From Rhodococcus sp. WMMA185 (GTDB lineage Bacteria; Actinomycetota; Actinomycetes; Mycobacteriales; Mycobacteriaceae), in NCBI RefSeq assembly GCF_001767395.1, contig NZ_CP017014.1, forward strand, positions 2,860,501 to 2,924,500: a stretch of 64,000 nt of DNA, given 5' to 3'. The position numbers were made by a program, and so were the translations under genes. The notes under the pieces are model-generated. The model saw only the letters and a program-made list of their open reading frames with translations. It was not told where the DNA came from and did no database searches. Below, piece after piece: positions 1-9,225 of the stretch (position 1 is the first letter of the stretch; every line of letters starts with the position of its first letter).

Positions 1-126
1 GAGGCGCTGATCAATTACCTCACGATGATGATCTGGGGCGGCCTGACAGGAATCGCAGAGGTCAGCGGATCGCCCGCGCGTTTCAATTCGATCCCTCACC
101 CTCTGCTTCCACCCGAGAGTGACTGA
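1..126 (+). CDS. C-terminal end of a probable TetR-family regulator (partial)
   Basis: The first reading frame is open from the window edge to a TGA at 124-126 and gives 41 residues. The stretch around MMIWGGLTGIAE resembles the last helix of the ligand and dimerisation domain of TetR-type repressors, followed by a Pro/Ser-rich tail. The DNA-binding half lies outside the window, so the family call is weak. A strong hairpin follows 12 bases after the stop, which supports a true gene end. Confidence 0.5.
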   Translation, partial: EALINYLTMMIWGGLTGIAEVSGSPARFNSIPHPLLPPESD

Positions 127-138
127 GTAGCAAGGAGC

Positions 139-172
139 TTCGCAAGGGGGAGGTACCCCTCCTCCTTGCGAA
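139..172. terminator. Intrinsic terminator hairpin
   Basis: TTCGCAAGG at 139-147 pairs with CCTTGCGAA at 164-172, and the inner GGGAGG pairs with CCTCC around a TA loop. It directly follows the regulator stop codon. Confidence 0.75.
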
Positions 173-287
173 ACCGCCGCGAAAACGCCGGACGTGCCGG
201 ATTCTCGCCCGTGATCACCTGAGCCTCAGATGAATTCAATCTCGACTAGTGGTCGTCCAGATAGCTCTCTTGTGGCACTGTTTGCAC

Positions 288-1148
288 ATGGCAGAGACAA
301 ATCGCGATTTCTGGAAGACGCCGGCCGTCGAAATCCTGCGGATGCGTCCCGGGCAGACGATCTCCGAGCTCGACCGAAACGGCACCCCCGGCTTCATCGG
401 CGACAAGTCCGACGGTTTACGCCTCCTCGAGGAACGTGGAACCGACCTGTCCGTGCTGCAGGAGAAGCTGTACGCCAACGGAAGGTCCGGCGACAGACGC
501 TCAATCCTTCTGATTCTTCAAGGCATGGACACCGCGGGTAAAGGCGGAATGGTCCGGCACGTCATCGGACAAGTCGATCCTGGAGGCGTCGACCACGCGT
601 CGTTCGGCGTGCCGACACCGGAGGAGAAGCGCCACCACTACCTGTGGCGAATCAACAAGGCACTCCCCCGCGCCGGCCAGCTGGGAGTGTTCGATCGATC
701 GCATTACGAAGACGTGCTAGTGGTGCGGGTCCACGACCTCGTACCCGAGAGCGTGTGGAGCGGACGCTACGACGAGATCAACCGGTTCGAAAAGGAACTC
801 GTCAGGGGCGGCATGACACTGATCAAGGTTGCCATGTTCGTGTCGTTGGACGAGCAACGGCGGCGGCTCCTCGATCGGCTCAACCGTCCGGACAAGCACT
901 GGAAATACAACCCCGCGGACGTGACCGAACGCAAACTGTGGCCCGCGTACCAGGCTGCGTATCAAACAATGCTCGACAAGACGTCCACCGACTACGCGCC
1001 GTGGTACGTCATTCCTTCCGATCGCAAGTGGTACAGCCGGATTGCTGTCACAGAGCTACTCATCGATGCCTTCGAAAAGCTCGACCTCCACTGGCCGGTT
1101 GCCAACTTCGACATCGAAACCGAGAAACGACGGCTCGCCAAGTCCTGA
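288..1148 (+). CDS. Polyphosphate kinase 2 family protein (PPK2)
   Basis: This 286-residue protein should transfer phosphate between polyphosphate and a nucleotide in the cytoplasm. It carries the PPK2 Walker A motif GMDTAGKGG (residues about 79-87), the FDRSHYEDV segment (about 135-143) typical of the family, and the lid region with DRLNRPDKHWKYNPADVTER. Length matches single-domain PPK2 enzymes. I chose the ATG at 288; an in-frame GTG at 249 would add 13 residues that do not look like family sequence. The subclass (AMP, ADP or GDP preference) cannot be read by eye. Next to a glycosyltransferase and the sigF module it fits a stress or energy-reserve role, which is inference. Confidence 0.9.
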   Translation: MAETNRDFWKTPAVEILRMRPGQTISELDRNGTPGFIGDKSDGLRLLEERGTDLSVLQEKLYANGRSGDRRSILLILQGMDTAGKGGMVRHVIGQVDPGGVDHASFGVPTPEEKRHHYLWRINKALPRAGQLGVFDRSHYEDVLVVRVHDLVPESVWSGRYDEINRFEKELVRGGMTLIKVAMFVSLDEQRRRLLDRLNRPDKHWKYNPADVTERKLWPAYQAAYQTMLDKTSTDYAPWYVIPSDRKWYSRIAVTELLIDAFEKLDLHWPVANFDIETEKRRLAKS

Positions 1149-1190
1149 TCAGCGGTGGCCGGGGACCGGCCGGACCCGCTGAAAATGCAG

Positions 1191-1412
1191 TCAGAAAATA
1201 TGCGGTGTCTCGTGATGGAGTCTGTGGTCGTGGCGCACGGTGCCGCCATACAATGCCATCGCCGAAACCACTCCGACGACGCACACGGATCCGGCGATAA
1301 CGGCCCAACCACCGTTCCCTGAACCCGCGGCAACGAGGAATCCGCCGAGCGCAGCCACCGAGATCAGCACCAGTGCAAAGCTGACCCATGCTGCGAAGAG
1401 ATTCAGTTTCAT
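1191..1412 (-). CDS. Small two-helix membrane protein
   Basis: A 73-residue protein with two hydrophobic segments (about residues 5-27 and 35-55) and a His-rich C-terminal tail (HDHRLHHETPHIF). The ATG at 1412 is preferred because AAGGTGAGG lies about eight bases upstream; a GTG three codons earlier is the alternative. I do not recognise a family. It is convergent with the PPK2 gene. Confidence 0.6.
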   Translation of the reverse strand: MKLNLFAAWVSFALVLISVAALGGFLVAAGSGNGGWAVIAGSVCVVGVVSAMALYGGTVRHDHRLHHETPHIF

Positions 1413-1523
1413 GCCATTCACCTCACCTTCGAGGAACTTGTTCCCGAGGCTACGCGCGACCTTCAGCGCTCACAAGAAAAATACTGCTCACCCAGTTACT
1501 TTGGGTCAGAAAACAAGTCAGTC

Positions 1524-1549
1524 GGTTTATAAATTGTAAGTTCGGGAAT
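1524..1549 (+). promoter_or_regulatory. Candidate SigF-type promoter upstream of the glycosyltransferase
   Basis: GGTTT at 1524-1528, 15 bases, then GGGAAT at 1544-1549. The mycobacterial SigF consensus is GGTTT-N15-17-GGGTAT, so one base of the -10 differs. The sigF gene is 3.5 kb away. Confidence 0.4.
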
Positions 1550-1609
1550 CCCTTTGGCATGACCGCTATTCATCGCGAACCGAGACCCGCCGTCTGCGGC
1601 AAGCAGCCG

Positions 1610-2857
1610 ATGAGAACGGCCAGCACCGGAACCTCACGCCAACTGAGGATTTCGATGGTCTCCGCCAACGCCAGTCCGCTCGATGTGTCGGAAGGCGGTG
1701 ACATCAGGGGTCAGAACATTCACCTCGCCGAGCTGTCTGCGGCCCTGACGCGGGCAGGTCATGCCGTCACCGTCTACACACGGAAAGACAGCGAGGATCT
1801 CCCCACACGCGTAACGGCGCCAGGCGGGTACACCGTCGTTCACGTACCCGCGGGACCGCCGCGGCGGACGTCCGACGAGGAAACCCTTTCGTCGATGGGC
1901 GCGTTCGGCGGGTTCCTGAAGTCCGAGTGGGAGAACGAACGGCCTGACATTGTTCACGCTCACTATTGGATGTCGGGGATAGCGACGCAACTGGCGGCCC
2001 GCACTCTCGGCATTCCGGCGGTCCAGACGTTTCATGCGCTAGGCGTGGTCGAGCAACGATTCGAGGACACAGAATTGTCTGCCGCGAAGAACCGAATCCG
2101 ACTGGAGCAGTTGATTGCACGCGGTTCTACGCGAGTGGTGGCCACCTGCACGGAGGAGGTCCTGGAGCTCTCTCACCTGGGTCTTCCGCGCACCCGCACG
2201 TCGGTGGTCCCGTCCGGTGTTGATGTCTCCGCGTTCACACCCGAAGGTCGCGTCGACGAAAAGGGCAAGCGTCACCGTCTCGTCATGGCCGGCCGACTGG
2301 CGCCGAGCAAGGGCTTCGACACCGCGATCGAAGCGCTCGCCCACTTCCCCGACACCGAGCTCGTCATTGCGGGCGGACCTGCCGCAAGCGATGTCGCTGA
2401 CGATTCCGAGGCCGCCAGGTTGTTGAAGGTAGCGCGTAATGCAAAGGTGCGAAACAGAGTACGGATCGTCGGAAGGATTCCGAGGGAAGACATGCCCTCG
2501 CTATTGCGTTCCGCAGATGCCGTCGTCTGCACACCCTGGTACGAGCCGTTCGGCATGGTGCCCCTCGAAGCAATGGCCTGCGGCACACCAGTTGTGGCGT
2601 CTGCAGTGGGCGGAATGCGGGATACAGTGGTGGACGGCATCACGGGACGGCTGATTTCGCCCCGCAACCCGGCCAGGCTCGCCGAAGCCCTGCGACAGCT
2701 TTTCGACGACGACGCACTCCGAACCGGATACGGCATGGCGGGTTGCGACCGGGCCCGCGCACGGTATTCGTGGGACCGCGTCGCCACAGACACTCTCCGC
2801 GCCTACGGTCGCTGCGTGTCCGCGCCTCCGCGCACCAATCGACCCAGTGCCCAGTGA
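1610..2857 (+). CDS. Family 4 glycosyltransferase (GT-B fold)
   Basis: This 415-residue enzyme should transfer a sugar from an activated donor. The N-terminal Rossmann domain starts at LRISMVSANASP with a GQNIHLAEL acceptor loop. The donor domain has VVPSGVDVSAFTPEG, MAGRLAPSKGFDTAIEAL and the GT4 EX7E-type motif EPFGMVPLEAMACGTPVVAS near residue 320. Glycogen or maltosyl transferases and MshA-like enzymes share this layout, and I cannot tell the acceptor. The ATG at 1610 keeps the first beta strand intact. The ATG at 1655 has a better Shine-Dalgarno match (GAGG) but would cut that strand. Confidence 0.85.
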   Translation: MRTASTGTSRQLRISMVSANASPLDVSEGGDIRGQNIHLAELSAALTRAGHAVTVYTRKDSEDLPTRVTAPGGYTVVHVPAGPPRRTSDEETLSSMGAFGGFLKSEWENERPDIVHAHYWMSGIATQLAARTLGIPAVQTFHALGVVEQRFEDTELSAAKNRIRLEQLIARGSTRVVATCTEEVLELSHLGLPRTRTSVVPSGVDVSAFTPEGRVDEKGKRHRLVMAGRLAPSKGFDTAIEALAHFPDTELVIAGGPAASDVADDSEAARLLKVARNAKVRNRVRIVGRIPREDMPSLLRSADAVVCTPWYEPFGMVPLEAMACGTPVVASAVGGMRDTVVDGITGRLISPRNPARLAEALRQLFDDDALRTGYGMAGCDRARARYSWDRVATDTLRAYGRCVSAPPRTNRPSAQ

Positions 2858-2891
2858 ACGGGAACCGCGCCGGGCTCTCCGCTTCGTACGA

Positions 2892-3308
2892 TCAGGCCGA
2901 CCGGTCGTGCCAGGCCCCGAGAGCGCTGTCTACGGACGCGAAACACGGGTAGGCCGATTCCCGGCCAGCTGCACGAAGCAGGCGGTAAACGGGACGACCG
3001 CAGATGATGGCCCAGGTCCGTCCGTCCCGGATGTTCCTTGTGTGAAGGTCGTCGATTACCACGAGGCCTGCGGTTCCGATGAAGTCCACCCGCGACATGT
3101 CGAGTATGAACTGCCCCTCGGGTGAAATCTGGCTGCACACGTAGTCACGGAAGTCCGGCGCACTGAACAAGTCGATCTCGCCTCGTATCCCCACCGACAT
3201 CACCCCGGAGCCGACCCGCTCGACGCTGAATTCCGTACTCGCCCGGCGTGTCGATGCGAAATCAACCATCGATGACGATATCGTCGACGAATAATCGGTA
3301 CTCGACTC
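2892..3308 (-). CDS. STAS-domain protein, anti-anti-sigma factor-like
   Basis: The C-terminal 110 residues form a STAS domain: GIRGEIDLFSAPDFRDYV, then FILDMSRVDFIGTAGLVVIDDL, where the serine normally phosphorylated by an RsbW-type kinase is replaced by Thr in FIGTAG. It probably tunes an anti-sigma factor, plausibly the RsbW encoded 1.2 kb away. The start is uncertain: ATG codons at 3359, 3308 and 3269 are all in frame and none has a good ribosome site. It ends 35 bases from the convergent glycosyltransferase gene. Confidence 0.75.
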   Translation of the reverse strand, partial: ESSTDYSSTISSSMVDFASTRRASTEFSVERVGSGVMSVGIRGEIDLFSAPDFRDYVCSQISPEGQFILDMSRVDFIGTAGLVVIDDLHTRNIRDGRTWAIICGRPVYRLLRAAGRESAYPCFASVDSALGAWHDRSA

Positions 3309-3557
3309 CATACCCGATCGTGCCAGCTCGGTTCTTGGGAGTCCTGGAACAACAGACATGGCCCACCCCATCTCGCACATTGAGTGAGAAAGCAAAGCAC
3401 CCACAGACGAAATTGGACTCGGATACCTGGACACCGTCTGTTACGGCAGCGCTTTCCGACATCGGCTGTGTGTTCAACCTCGGTTTGACACTACTCCCGG
3501 CTGTGATTTGTCACAAGGAAATAACAGATATCGCACATCACTTACCTAGGTGAACGA

Positions 3558-4322
3558 TTACAAACCGTTACGAACGGGTACGAACTTTGGCGCCGCCGCC
3601 ACCACGCGCTCTGCAACTTCGTGCAATTTGACGTTCTCGCGCTGAGAATACGCAACGAGGACATCGAACGCCGTCGCCGCATCGAGCCCACGCATCGCCA
3701 TCAAGATCCCCTTGGCCTGATCTATAGCGGCACGCGAGCGGAAGGCAACCCCTAGCTGGGCGACCAGCATTCTTGCCTCCCCGTGACGCCGTGCCTTGCG
3801 CACCTCGACCGCCGCCGCATCCAGGTACGGGTCCAGCACGGACTCCTCCACGCATTCGAATGCTTGCGGAACTGCACCGTAGAGAACCATCGTTCCTGAT
3901 TGCTCGGCGTCGGGCGGAAGGGGCACCGAAAGACAGCTATACATATCTGCTTGCTCGGCGCTCGGCGCGCACGCCGGCCACCTCTCACGTACAGCACTGC
4001 GGTCGGCCCGCACGACCCTGCCTGAACGCACCGCGTGGAGTGACGGCCCTTCGCCGAGGCGATACTGCAACTCTTCGTGTCGCGTGACCTCGTCAGATGT
4101 ACCCACCGTCACGGGGCCCGTCTCCCACAGGACCGTGATCCCCGCCGCCGTTACCACCGGGAACGCCGAAAGAACCTGGCGACATAATGCTTCGAGCGCA
4201 ACCTTCGTCTCGTCCTCGGTTTCGAGCAAGTCCAGCAAGATGTCGAAAGACACCGTGACAGGGTCAGGGTCCGGCGACGTGTCACCGGTCTTCGATTTTG
4301 GCGGATGAAGGTGGTCGGGCAT
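3558..4322 (-). CDS. GAF-ANTAR domain protein
   Basis: A 254-residue protein with an N-terminal GAF-like sensor domain (about 25-165, containing RLGEGPSLHAV and YSCLSVPLPP) and a C-terminal ANTAR RNA-binding domain (about 185-245, with RAAIDQAKGILMAMRGLDA). ANTAR proteins act as antiterminators by binding paired hairpins in transcripts, and many actinobacteria carry several. The ATG at 4322 has AGGGAGG seven bases upstream, so the longer open frame to 4475 is not needed. It is divergent from rsbW-sigF, which points to a stress or redox sensing role (inference). Confidence 0.88.
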   Translation of the reverse strand: MPDHLHPPKSKTGDTSPDPDPVTVSFDILLDLLETEDETKVALEALCRQVLSAFPVVTAAGITVLWETGPVTVGTSDEVTRHEELQYRLGEGPSLHAVRSGRVVRADRSAVRERWPACAPSAEQADMYSCLSVPLPPDAEQSGTMVLYGAVPQAFECVEESVLDPYLDAAAVEVRKARRHGEARMLVAQLGVAFRSRAAIDQAKGILMAMRGLDAATAFDVLVAYSQRENVKLHEVAERVVAAAPKFVPVRNGL

Positions 4323-4460
4323 CCCATTTGCCTCCCTGAACGCCATGCCTCGGGCCGGGCGGCGCGAGGAACGCGGGCCGGGCGGCGCGAGAAACGCAGA
4401 TTGTGGCCCCACAATACTCGGGCAAGATGCATTGATCGGTGCAAATGTACTGATCTGAGT

Positions 4461-4487
4461 GGTTTGATCAAGCATGTTCTGCGGTAT
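4461..4487 (+). promoter_or_regulatory. Probable SigF-dependent promoter of rsbW-sigF
   Basis: GGTTT at 4461-4465, 16 bases, CGGTAT at 4482-4487. This is one base away from the mycobacterial SigF consensus GGTTT-N15-17-GGGTAT and lies 105 bases before rsbW. The orthologous usfX-sigF operon of M. tuberculosis is autoregulated in this way. Confidence 0.6.
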
Positions 4488-4592
4488 TCCACCTGCAGTG
4501 TCGCCGGATCGCTACCCTAACTTCTCAGGACCGCGGCCGACGCACCGCGAGCCGACCCGCACCAACCCGGTTTGCCCCTACCCGGAGGTCTC

Positions 4593-5027
4593 ATGGCTAT
4601 CGCCAAAACAATCCAACCCGACCAGGACCACACACATCCTGTCGTCGAACTTCGCGTGCGAGCAACACCCGACCAACTCTCCGTTCTCCGCGCTCTGGCC
4701 ACAACTGTCGCCATCCACGAAGACTTCGATCTCGACTCCATCGCTGACATCAAACTGGCGATGGACGAGATCTGTACCCAGTTGATCGTCCGGGCAACAC
4801 CGGATGCGGTCTTGGTGTGCCGCTTGCAGTATCTCGACGGGACTCTACGAGTCGCCGTCTCGAGCACGACCACCACACTCGATTCGCTCGGCGAGCGATC
4901 GTTCGCGTGGCACGTACTCACTGCCCTGACCGATTCGATAGATCTGAAACAGGATCCCGACCCCGCTAGTTCGGGTTTCGCAACCACCATGGAATTCACC
5001 AAGGTGAAGAACGGCTTGATTCTGTGA
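4593..5027 (+). CDS. rsbW: Anti-sigma factor RsbW/UsfX-like (histidine-kinase-like ATPase)
   Basis: A 144-residue GHKL-type ATPase domain. The helix DIKLAMDEICTQLI (about 50-63) corresponds to the N box with its catalytic Glu. It should bind SigF and hold it inactive, and be released by STAS-domain antagonists. The ATG at 4593 has GGAGG seven bases upstream. Its TGA overlaps the GTG of sigF (GTGA at 5024-5027), which indicates translational coupling, the usual arrangement for an anti-sigma/sigma pair. Confidence 0.85.
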   Translation: MAIAKTIQPDQDHTHPVVELRVRATPDQLSVLRALATTVAIHEDFDLDSIADIKLAMDEICTQLIVRATPDAVLVCRLQYLDGTLRVAVSSTTTTLDSLGERSFAWHVLTALTDSIDLKQDPDPASSGFATTMEFTKVKNGLIL

Positions 5028-5818
5028 CCTCCCCTCACAGCGGGGAGATTCCGGGCCGTTGGCCAGACGAGTATCAGGACGTCACAGCGATGTTCGTGCA
5101 GCTGGCGGCCCTGAACGAAAGCGATGCCGGGTATATCGCGCTGCGCGATGCAATCGTGACGCGATGCCTTCCACTGGCAGAACATATCGCGCGCCGCTTC
5201 GACGGCCGCGGCGAGGCGCACGACGATCTCGTGCAGGTTGCGCGTCTCGGACTGGTCAACTCGGTAAAGCGATTCGACGTCGAGCGAGGATCCGACTTCG
5301 TCTCGTTCGCCGTCCCCACCATCATGGGTGAGGTACGTCGACATTTCCGCGACACCGGGTGGGCCGTCCGGGTGCCGCGCCGCATGAAAGAACTCCATCT
5401 TGCGCTCAGCCAGGCGGTGGCCGAGTTGTCCCAGACCCTCGGCCACGCCCCCACCGTCAGTGAACTCGCCGAGCATCTGGATCTCGAACACGAAGAAGTC
5501 GCGCAGGGTCTCCTGGCGGGCAATGCGTATCAGACCCTCTCCGTCGACAACACCTCTGCCGATCGGTCCGGTGAGCTGGCAATGGTAGAGACGCTCGGTG
5601 ACTACGACGCCGCGATGGATGAAGTCGAGAACCACGAAACCCTCAGGCCCCTGCTCCAATCACTTCCCGAACGGGAGCGCACCGTCCTCATGCTCCGGTT
5701 CTTCGGGAACATGACCCAGACACAGATCGCCGACCGAGTGGGTATCTCGCAGATGCACGTGTCGCGATTGCTGTCGAAGACTCTCGCGTCGCTGCGCGAT
5801 CAACTCGGTGACGAATGA
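5024..5818 (+). CDS. sigF: RNA polymerase sigma factor SigF (SigB/SigF group 3)
   Basis: A 264-residue sigma factor. Region 2 is visible as DDLVQVARLGLVNSVKRFD through FAVPTIMGEVRRHFRD, region 3 around VAELSQTLGHAPTVSELAEHL, and region 4 as LPERERTVLMLRFF with the HTH TQTQIADRVGISQMHVSRLL. The GTG start overlaps the rsbW stop. One base separates its stop from the convergent dehydrogenase gene. SigF controls general stress and stationary-phase genes in mycobacteria. Confidence 0.92.
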   Translation: MTSPHSGEIPGRWPDEYQDVTAMFVQLAALNESDAGYIALRDAIVTRCLPLAEHIARRFDGRGEAHDDLVQVARLGLVNSVKRFDVERGSDFVSFAVPTIMGEVRRHFRDTGWAVRVPRRMKELHLALSQAVAELSQTLGHAPTVSELAEHLDLEHEEVAQGLLAGNAYQTLSVDNTSADRSGELAMVETLGDYDAAMDEVENHETLRPLLQSLPERERTVLMLRFFGNMTQTQIADRVGISQMHVSRLLSKTLASLRDQLGDE

Positions 5819-5819
5819 C

Positions 5820-6860
5820 TCACATCGTCGAGGCGTCGATCACGAATCGGTACCTCACGTCACCTGCAATAACCCGACGGTAGGCTTCGTCGATCCCGCT
5901 CGCCGAAACTACCTCGATCTCGGCAGCAATTGAGTGCTCAGCGCAGAAGTTCAGCATCTGCTGAGTCTGCGCGATTCCGCCGACCAACGAACCTGCAAGG
6001 CTTCGGCGGTTCCGTGCAAGACTGAACGCGGCCACCTCGATCGGCTTCTCCGGCAGCCCCAGTTCCACCAGAGTGCCGTCAATGCCGAGCATCGACATGT
6101 ACGCGTCGATGTCGAGGTTTGCCGAGACGGTGTTGGCGATCAGGTCGAACCTTCCGCGCAACTGCTCGAACGTCGCCGGGTCGGAGGTCGCGTAGTAGTG
6201 CTCGGCGCCGAACCTCAACCCGTCCACCTTCTTGCCGAGCGACCGGCTGAGCACCGTGACCTCCGCCCCCATCGCGTGCGCGATCTTCACACCGATGTGA
6301 CCGAGACCGCCCATTCCGGCGACGGCCACCTTCTTCCCCGGGCCGACGCCCCAATGAGCAAGAGGCGAGTACAGCGTGATCCCGGCACAGAGCAAAGGCG
6401 CCGCGGCATCGAGTTCCAGGCCGTCCGGTATGGACAGGACGAACCTCTCGGTCACGACGATATGCGTGGAATAACCGCCGAGCGTCCACTCGCCGTCCCG
6501 GCCCTTCGAGTTGTAGGTTCCGGTTGCACCGTTGAAACAGAACGGCTCCTCACCGTCCCGGCACGCGTCGCATTCACCGCAGGAATCGACGTAGACCCCC
6601 ACACCGACACGGTCGCCCACCCGATGTCGAGTCACGTCGGGGCCGACCGCGACGACAACGCCCGAGATCTCATGTCCGGGAACGAATGGATAGTGAGTGC
6701 CCATCCATTCGTCGCGGGCGGTGTGAATGTCCGAGTGGCAGATGCCGACGAACTTGATCTCGATGAGAACATCGAGGGGCCCGAGTTCCCGACGTTCGAT
6801 AGTGGTCTTCTCGAACGGGCTCGTGCTGGACGTGACTGCGTATGCGGCTACGGAAACCAT
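5820..6860 (-). CDS. NAD(P)-dependent zinc alcohol dehydrogenase (AdhC/YahK type)
   Basis: A 346-residue medium-chain dehydrogenase. Catalytic zinc ligands appear in GICHSDIH and GHEISG. The structural zinc loop is [15 protein letters not shown], and the nucleotide-binding motif is [17 protein letters not shown] with SRS after it, which favours NADP(H). It resembles the cinnamyl-alcohol/aldehyde reductase group that includes mycobacterial AdhC. The substrate is not readable from sequence. The ATG at 6860 has only a weak ribosome site. Confidence 0.88.
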   Translation of the reverse strand: MVSVAAYAVTSSTSPFEKTTIERRELGPLDVLIEIKFVGICHSDIHTARDEWMGTHYPFVPGHEISGVVVAVGPDVTRHRVGDRVGVGVYVDSCGECDACRDGEEPFCFNGATGTYNSKGRDGEWTLGGYSTHIVVTERFVLSIPDGLELDAAAPLLCAGITLYSPLAHWGVGPGKKVAVAGMGGLGHIGVKIAHAMGAEVTVLSRSLGKKVDGLRFGAEHYYATSDPATFEQLRGRFDLIANTVSANLDIDAYMSMLGIDGTLVELGLPEKPIEVAAFSLARNRRSLAGSLVGGIAQTQQMLNFCAEHSIAAEIEVVSASGIDEAYRRVIAGDVRYRFVIDASTM

Positions 6861-6915
6861 GCCTCAATGCGTACCCGTTTATCCGGCCGCGCACACGTTT
6901 TCCGCCCTTGCGGCC

Positions 6916-9225
6916 CTAGGTCCTTTCTGGTTGGGGCTGCACACTTTCTTTTGCGGCACGCCGTCGCAGACGTCTCGCGGCCGCCACCAGGTTTCGCAAG
7001 GAAGGCTCGAGCTGCCAGTAGTGACGCGTCTTCAGACCGCCGTCGGGGTTGGCCCAGAGCCGCTCGAGCGACACCGACTTACTGGCCTCGGTAAGCAACT
7101 CGTCGAGTTCGTCGATATCGGGAATCCGCGCCGAGCGGCTCTCGTACACACCGGGTCCCACACCGTGGGTGAGCACTCGTTCCTTGATCGCGTCCAGTAC
7201 CCAGCCGATCGAACGGGTCGCGACGATCGCTGTCACGTCCGCATCCAGACGTTCGATGGCGTCGACCACCGACGCGCGGCTCGTGTATGTCAGATGCGTG
7301 TGAATCTGGGTCTCGGGCTTGGCTCCACCCGTCGCCAGCCGGAACGCATCGACCGCCCACTCGAGATACGCCTCGCGGCCGTGTTGCCGAGGCGGCAGCA
7401 GCTCGCGAATCGCCGGTTCGTCGACCTGAATAATCGCGATACCCGCAGCCTCCAGGTCAGCGATCTCGTCGCGAATCACCAGTGCCAGCTGGTCGGCCGT
7501 CTCGTACAGTGGCTGGTCCTGGCGAACAAACGAACGCGCGATCATCGTCACCGGACCCGTAAGCATGCCCTTCACCGGCTTGTCCGTCAGTGATTGCGCA
7601 TAGGCAATCCACTCCACGGTCATCGGCTTCGGCCGCGACACGTCCCCGTAGAGGATCGGTGGGCGAGTACACCGCGAGCCGTAAGCCTGCACCCAGCCGT
7701 TGTGAGTGAAGGCATACCCCTCGAGTAGCTCTGCGAAGTACTGCACCATGTCGTTGCGTTCGTGCTCACCGTGCACGAGGACATCGAGGCCGATGTCCTC
7801 CTGTAGCCGGATCGTGCTTTCGATTTCGGCCTGAATCCTCTTGTAGTACTCCTCCCATTCCAGACGCCCCATGCCGAGCTCGTACCTGGCCTGCCGAATC
7901 GCGTCCGTCTGCGGGAAAGAGCCGAGCGTGGTGGCAGGAACCAGCGGCAGCTTCAGTCGCTCCTGCTGGATGACTCGCCGCTCCTCGTAGGGAACCCGGA
8001 CACGATCTGCGGGCTTGATCGCATTCGCCCGCGCGCGCACGGCATGCTTGAGCTTGAAATGCACAGAGGTCGGCCGCTTACGCCACTTGTCCGACGGCCC
8101 CTCCGTCAGCGCCTTGGCCAGCGAGACCACCTCGCCGACCTTCTGCTTCGCGAATGCCAACCGGTCTGCGACATCACCTGGAATGTCGTACTCGGAGAGT
8201 ACGTCGTACGGCACGTGCAGCAGCGACGTCGATGTCGAGACCACGAGATCCGGCACGATGTCCTTCAACGTGTTCAGGTACGTCAGAGTGTTGAATCTGT
8301 CGACGCGCCACACGTTGCGGCCGTCTACGACTCCGGCATAGATGCGCTTGCGCTTGATTCCGGGGATCTTCGCGAGATCGTCGGCACTCATCCGGTGGCT
8401 GACGAGGTCCAGACCCAACGCCTCGACCTTGGTCGCAGCGAGGATGGACAGGGCCTCACCGAGTTGTCCGTACGGGCCCGTGACCAGAATGCGCGGGCGC
8501 AGCGGCGCGTGGGAGAGCCGCTCGTAGGCGCGGGCCAGAGCAGCGAGTTCCTCGGGGAGGCGATCCTCGGTGAACGACGGCTCATCCAACTGGACACACG
8601 TGGCACCGGCCTTGGCGAGTAGCTCGAACAGCCGCTCGTATTCCGGTAGGAGCTTGTCCAGCAGGTCGAGCGTGGAGAAACCATCGGCTTTCGACGTGGG
8701 GCCGATCTTCGACAGCAAGAGCAGGGACACGGGGCCCAACACGACTGGGCGCAGCTCGATCCCGCGCGCCTTGGCCCGCTCGAACTCGTCCATCAGGGTG
8801 TCGGCGCGCAACGAGAACTCAGTGTTCTCATCGAGTTCCGGCTGGCGGTAGTGATAGTTGGTGCCGAAGAACCGCACCAACTCGAGCGGTGGGAAGTCCG
8901 GCCGGCCACGCGCCAGCGTGAAGTAAAAGTCCAGCGGATCGAGTTCGGTTTCGAGCGGGGCGAACCGCGCGGGCACGGCTCCGAAAAGAAGAGCGTTGTC
9001 GAGCACGTGGTCGTAGTAGGAAAACGTGTTACCCGGAACCTGTGTCAGACCAGTTGCCGCGAGTTCGCTCCACGTCTCCTCCTGCAGTTCCCTGCCCACG
9101 GCGACGAGTTCTTCCTGGGTACTCGTTCCGTGCCAGTAAGACTCGAGGGCGCGCTTGAGTTCACGGCGTGGCCCGATGCGGGGATACCCCAGGACGCTGG
9201 ATCCGTATGCTGCGGTGCTGGACAT
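6916..9225 (-). CDS. Cobalamin-independent methionine synthase-like protein lacking the zinc site
   Basis: Full-length MetE architecture (769 residues): N-terminal barrel starting GSSVLGYPRIGPRRELKRA, C-terminal barrel with TTLGSFPQTDAIR, LVHGEHERNDMVQYF, KPVKGMLTGPVT and IIQVDEPAIRELLP. In E. coli MetE zinc is held by H641, C643, E665 and C726. Here only the His survives: HMCYC is HLTYT, the Glu in ITIETSRS is Val (AIVATRS), and NPDCGLKTR is NPDGGLKTR. The codons were checked on the minus strand. Without the thiol-activating zinc, ordinary homocysteine methylation is unlikely. The ATG at 9225 follows AGAAAGG. No B12 riboswitch was seen in the 117-base leader. A true metE or metH is expected elsewhere. 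Confidence 0.85.
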   Translation of the reverse strand: MSSTAAYGSSVLGYPRIGPRRELKRALESYWHGTSTQEELVAVGRELQEETWSELAATGLTQVPGNTFSYYDHVLDNALLFGAVPARFAPLETELDPLDFYFTLARGRPDFPPLELVRFFGTNYHYRQPELDENTEFSLRADTLMDEFERAKARGIELRPVVLGPVSLLLLSKIGPTSKADGFSTLDLLDKLLPEYERLFELLAKAGATCVQLDEPSFTEDRLPEELAALARAYERLSHAPLRPRILVTGPYGQLGEALSILAATKVEALGLDLVSHRMSADDLAKIPGIKRKRIYAGVVDGRNVWRVDRFNTLTYLNTLKDIVPDLVVSTSTSLLHVPYDVLSEYDIPGDVADRLAFAKQKVGEVVSLAKALTEGPSDKWRKRPTSVHFKLKHAVRARANAIKPADRVRVPYEERRVIQQERLKLPLVPATTLGSFPQTDAIRQARYELGMGRLEWEEYYKRIQAEIESTIRLQEDIGLDVLVHGEHERNDMVQYFAELLEGYAFTHNGWVQAYGSRCTRPPILYGDVSRPKPMTVEWIAYAQSLTDKPVKGMLTGPVTMIARSFVRQDQPLYETADQLALVIRDEIADLEAAGIAIIQVDEPAIRELLPPRQHGREAYLEWAVDAFRLATGGAKPETQIHTHLTYTSRASVVDAIERLDADVTAIVATRSIGWVLDAIKERVLTHGVGPGVYESRSARIPDIDELDELLTEASKSVSLERLWANPDGGLKTRHYWQLEPSLRNLVAAARRLRRRAAKESVQPQPERT

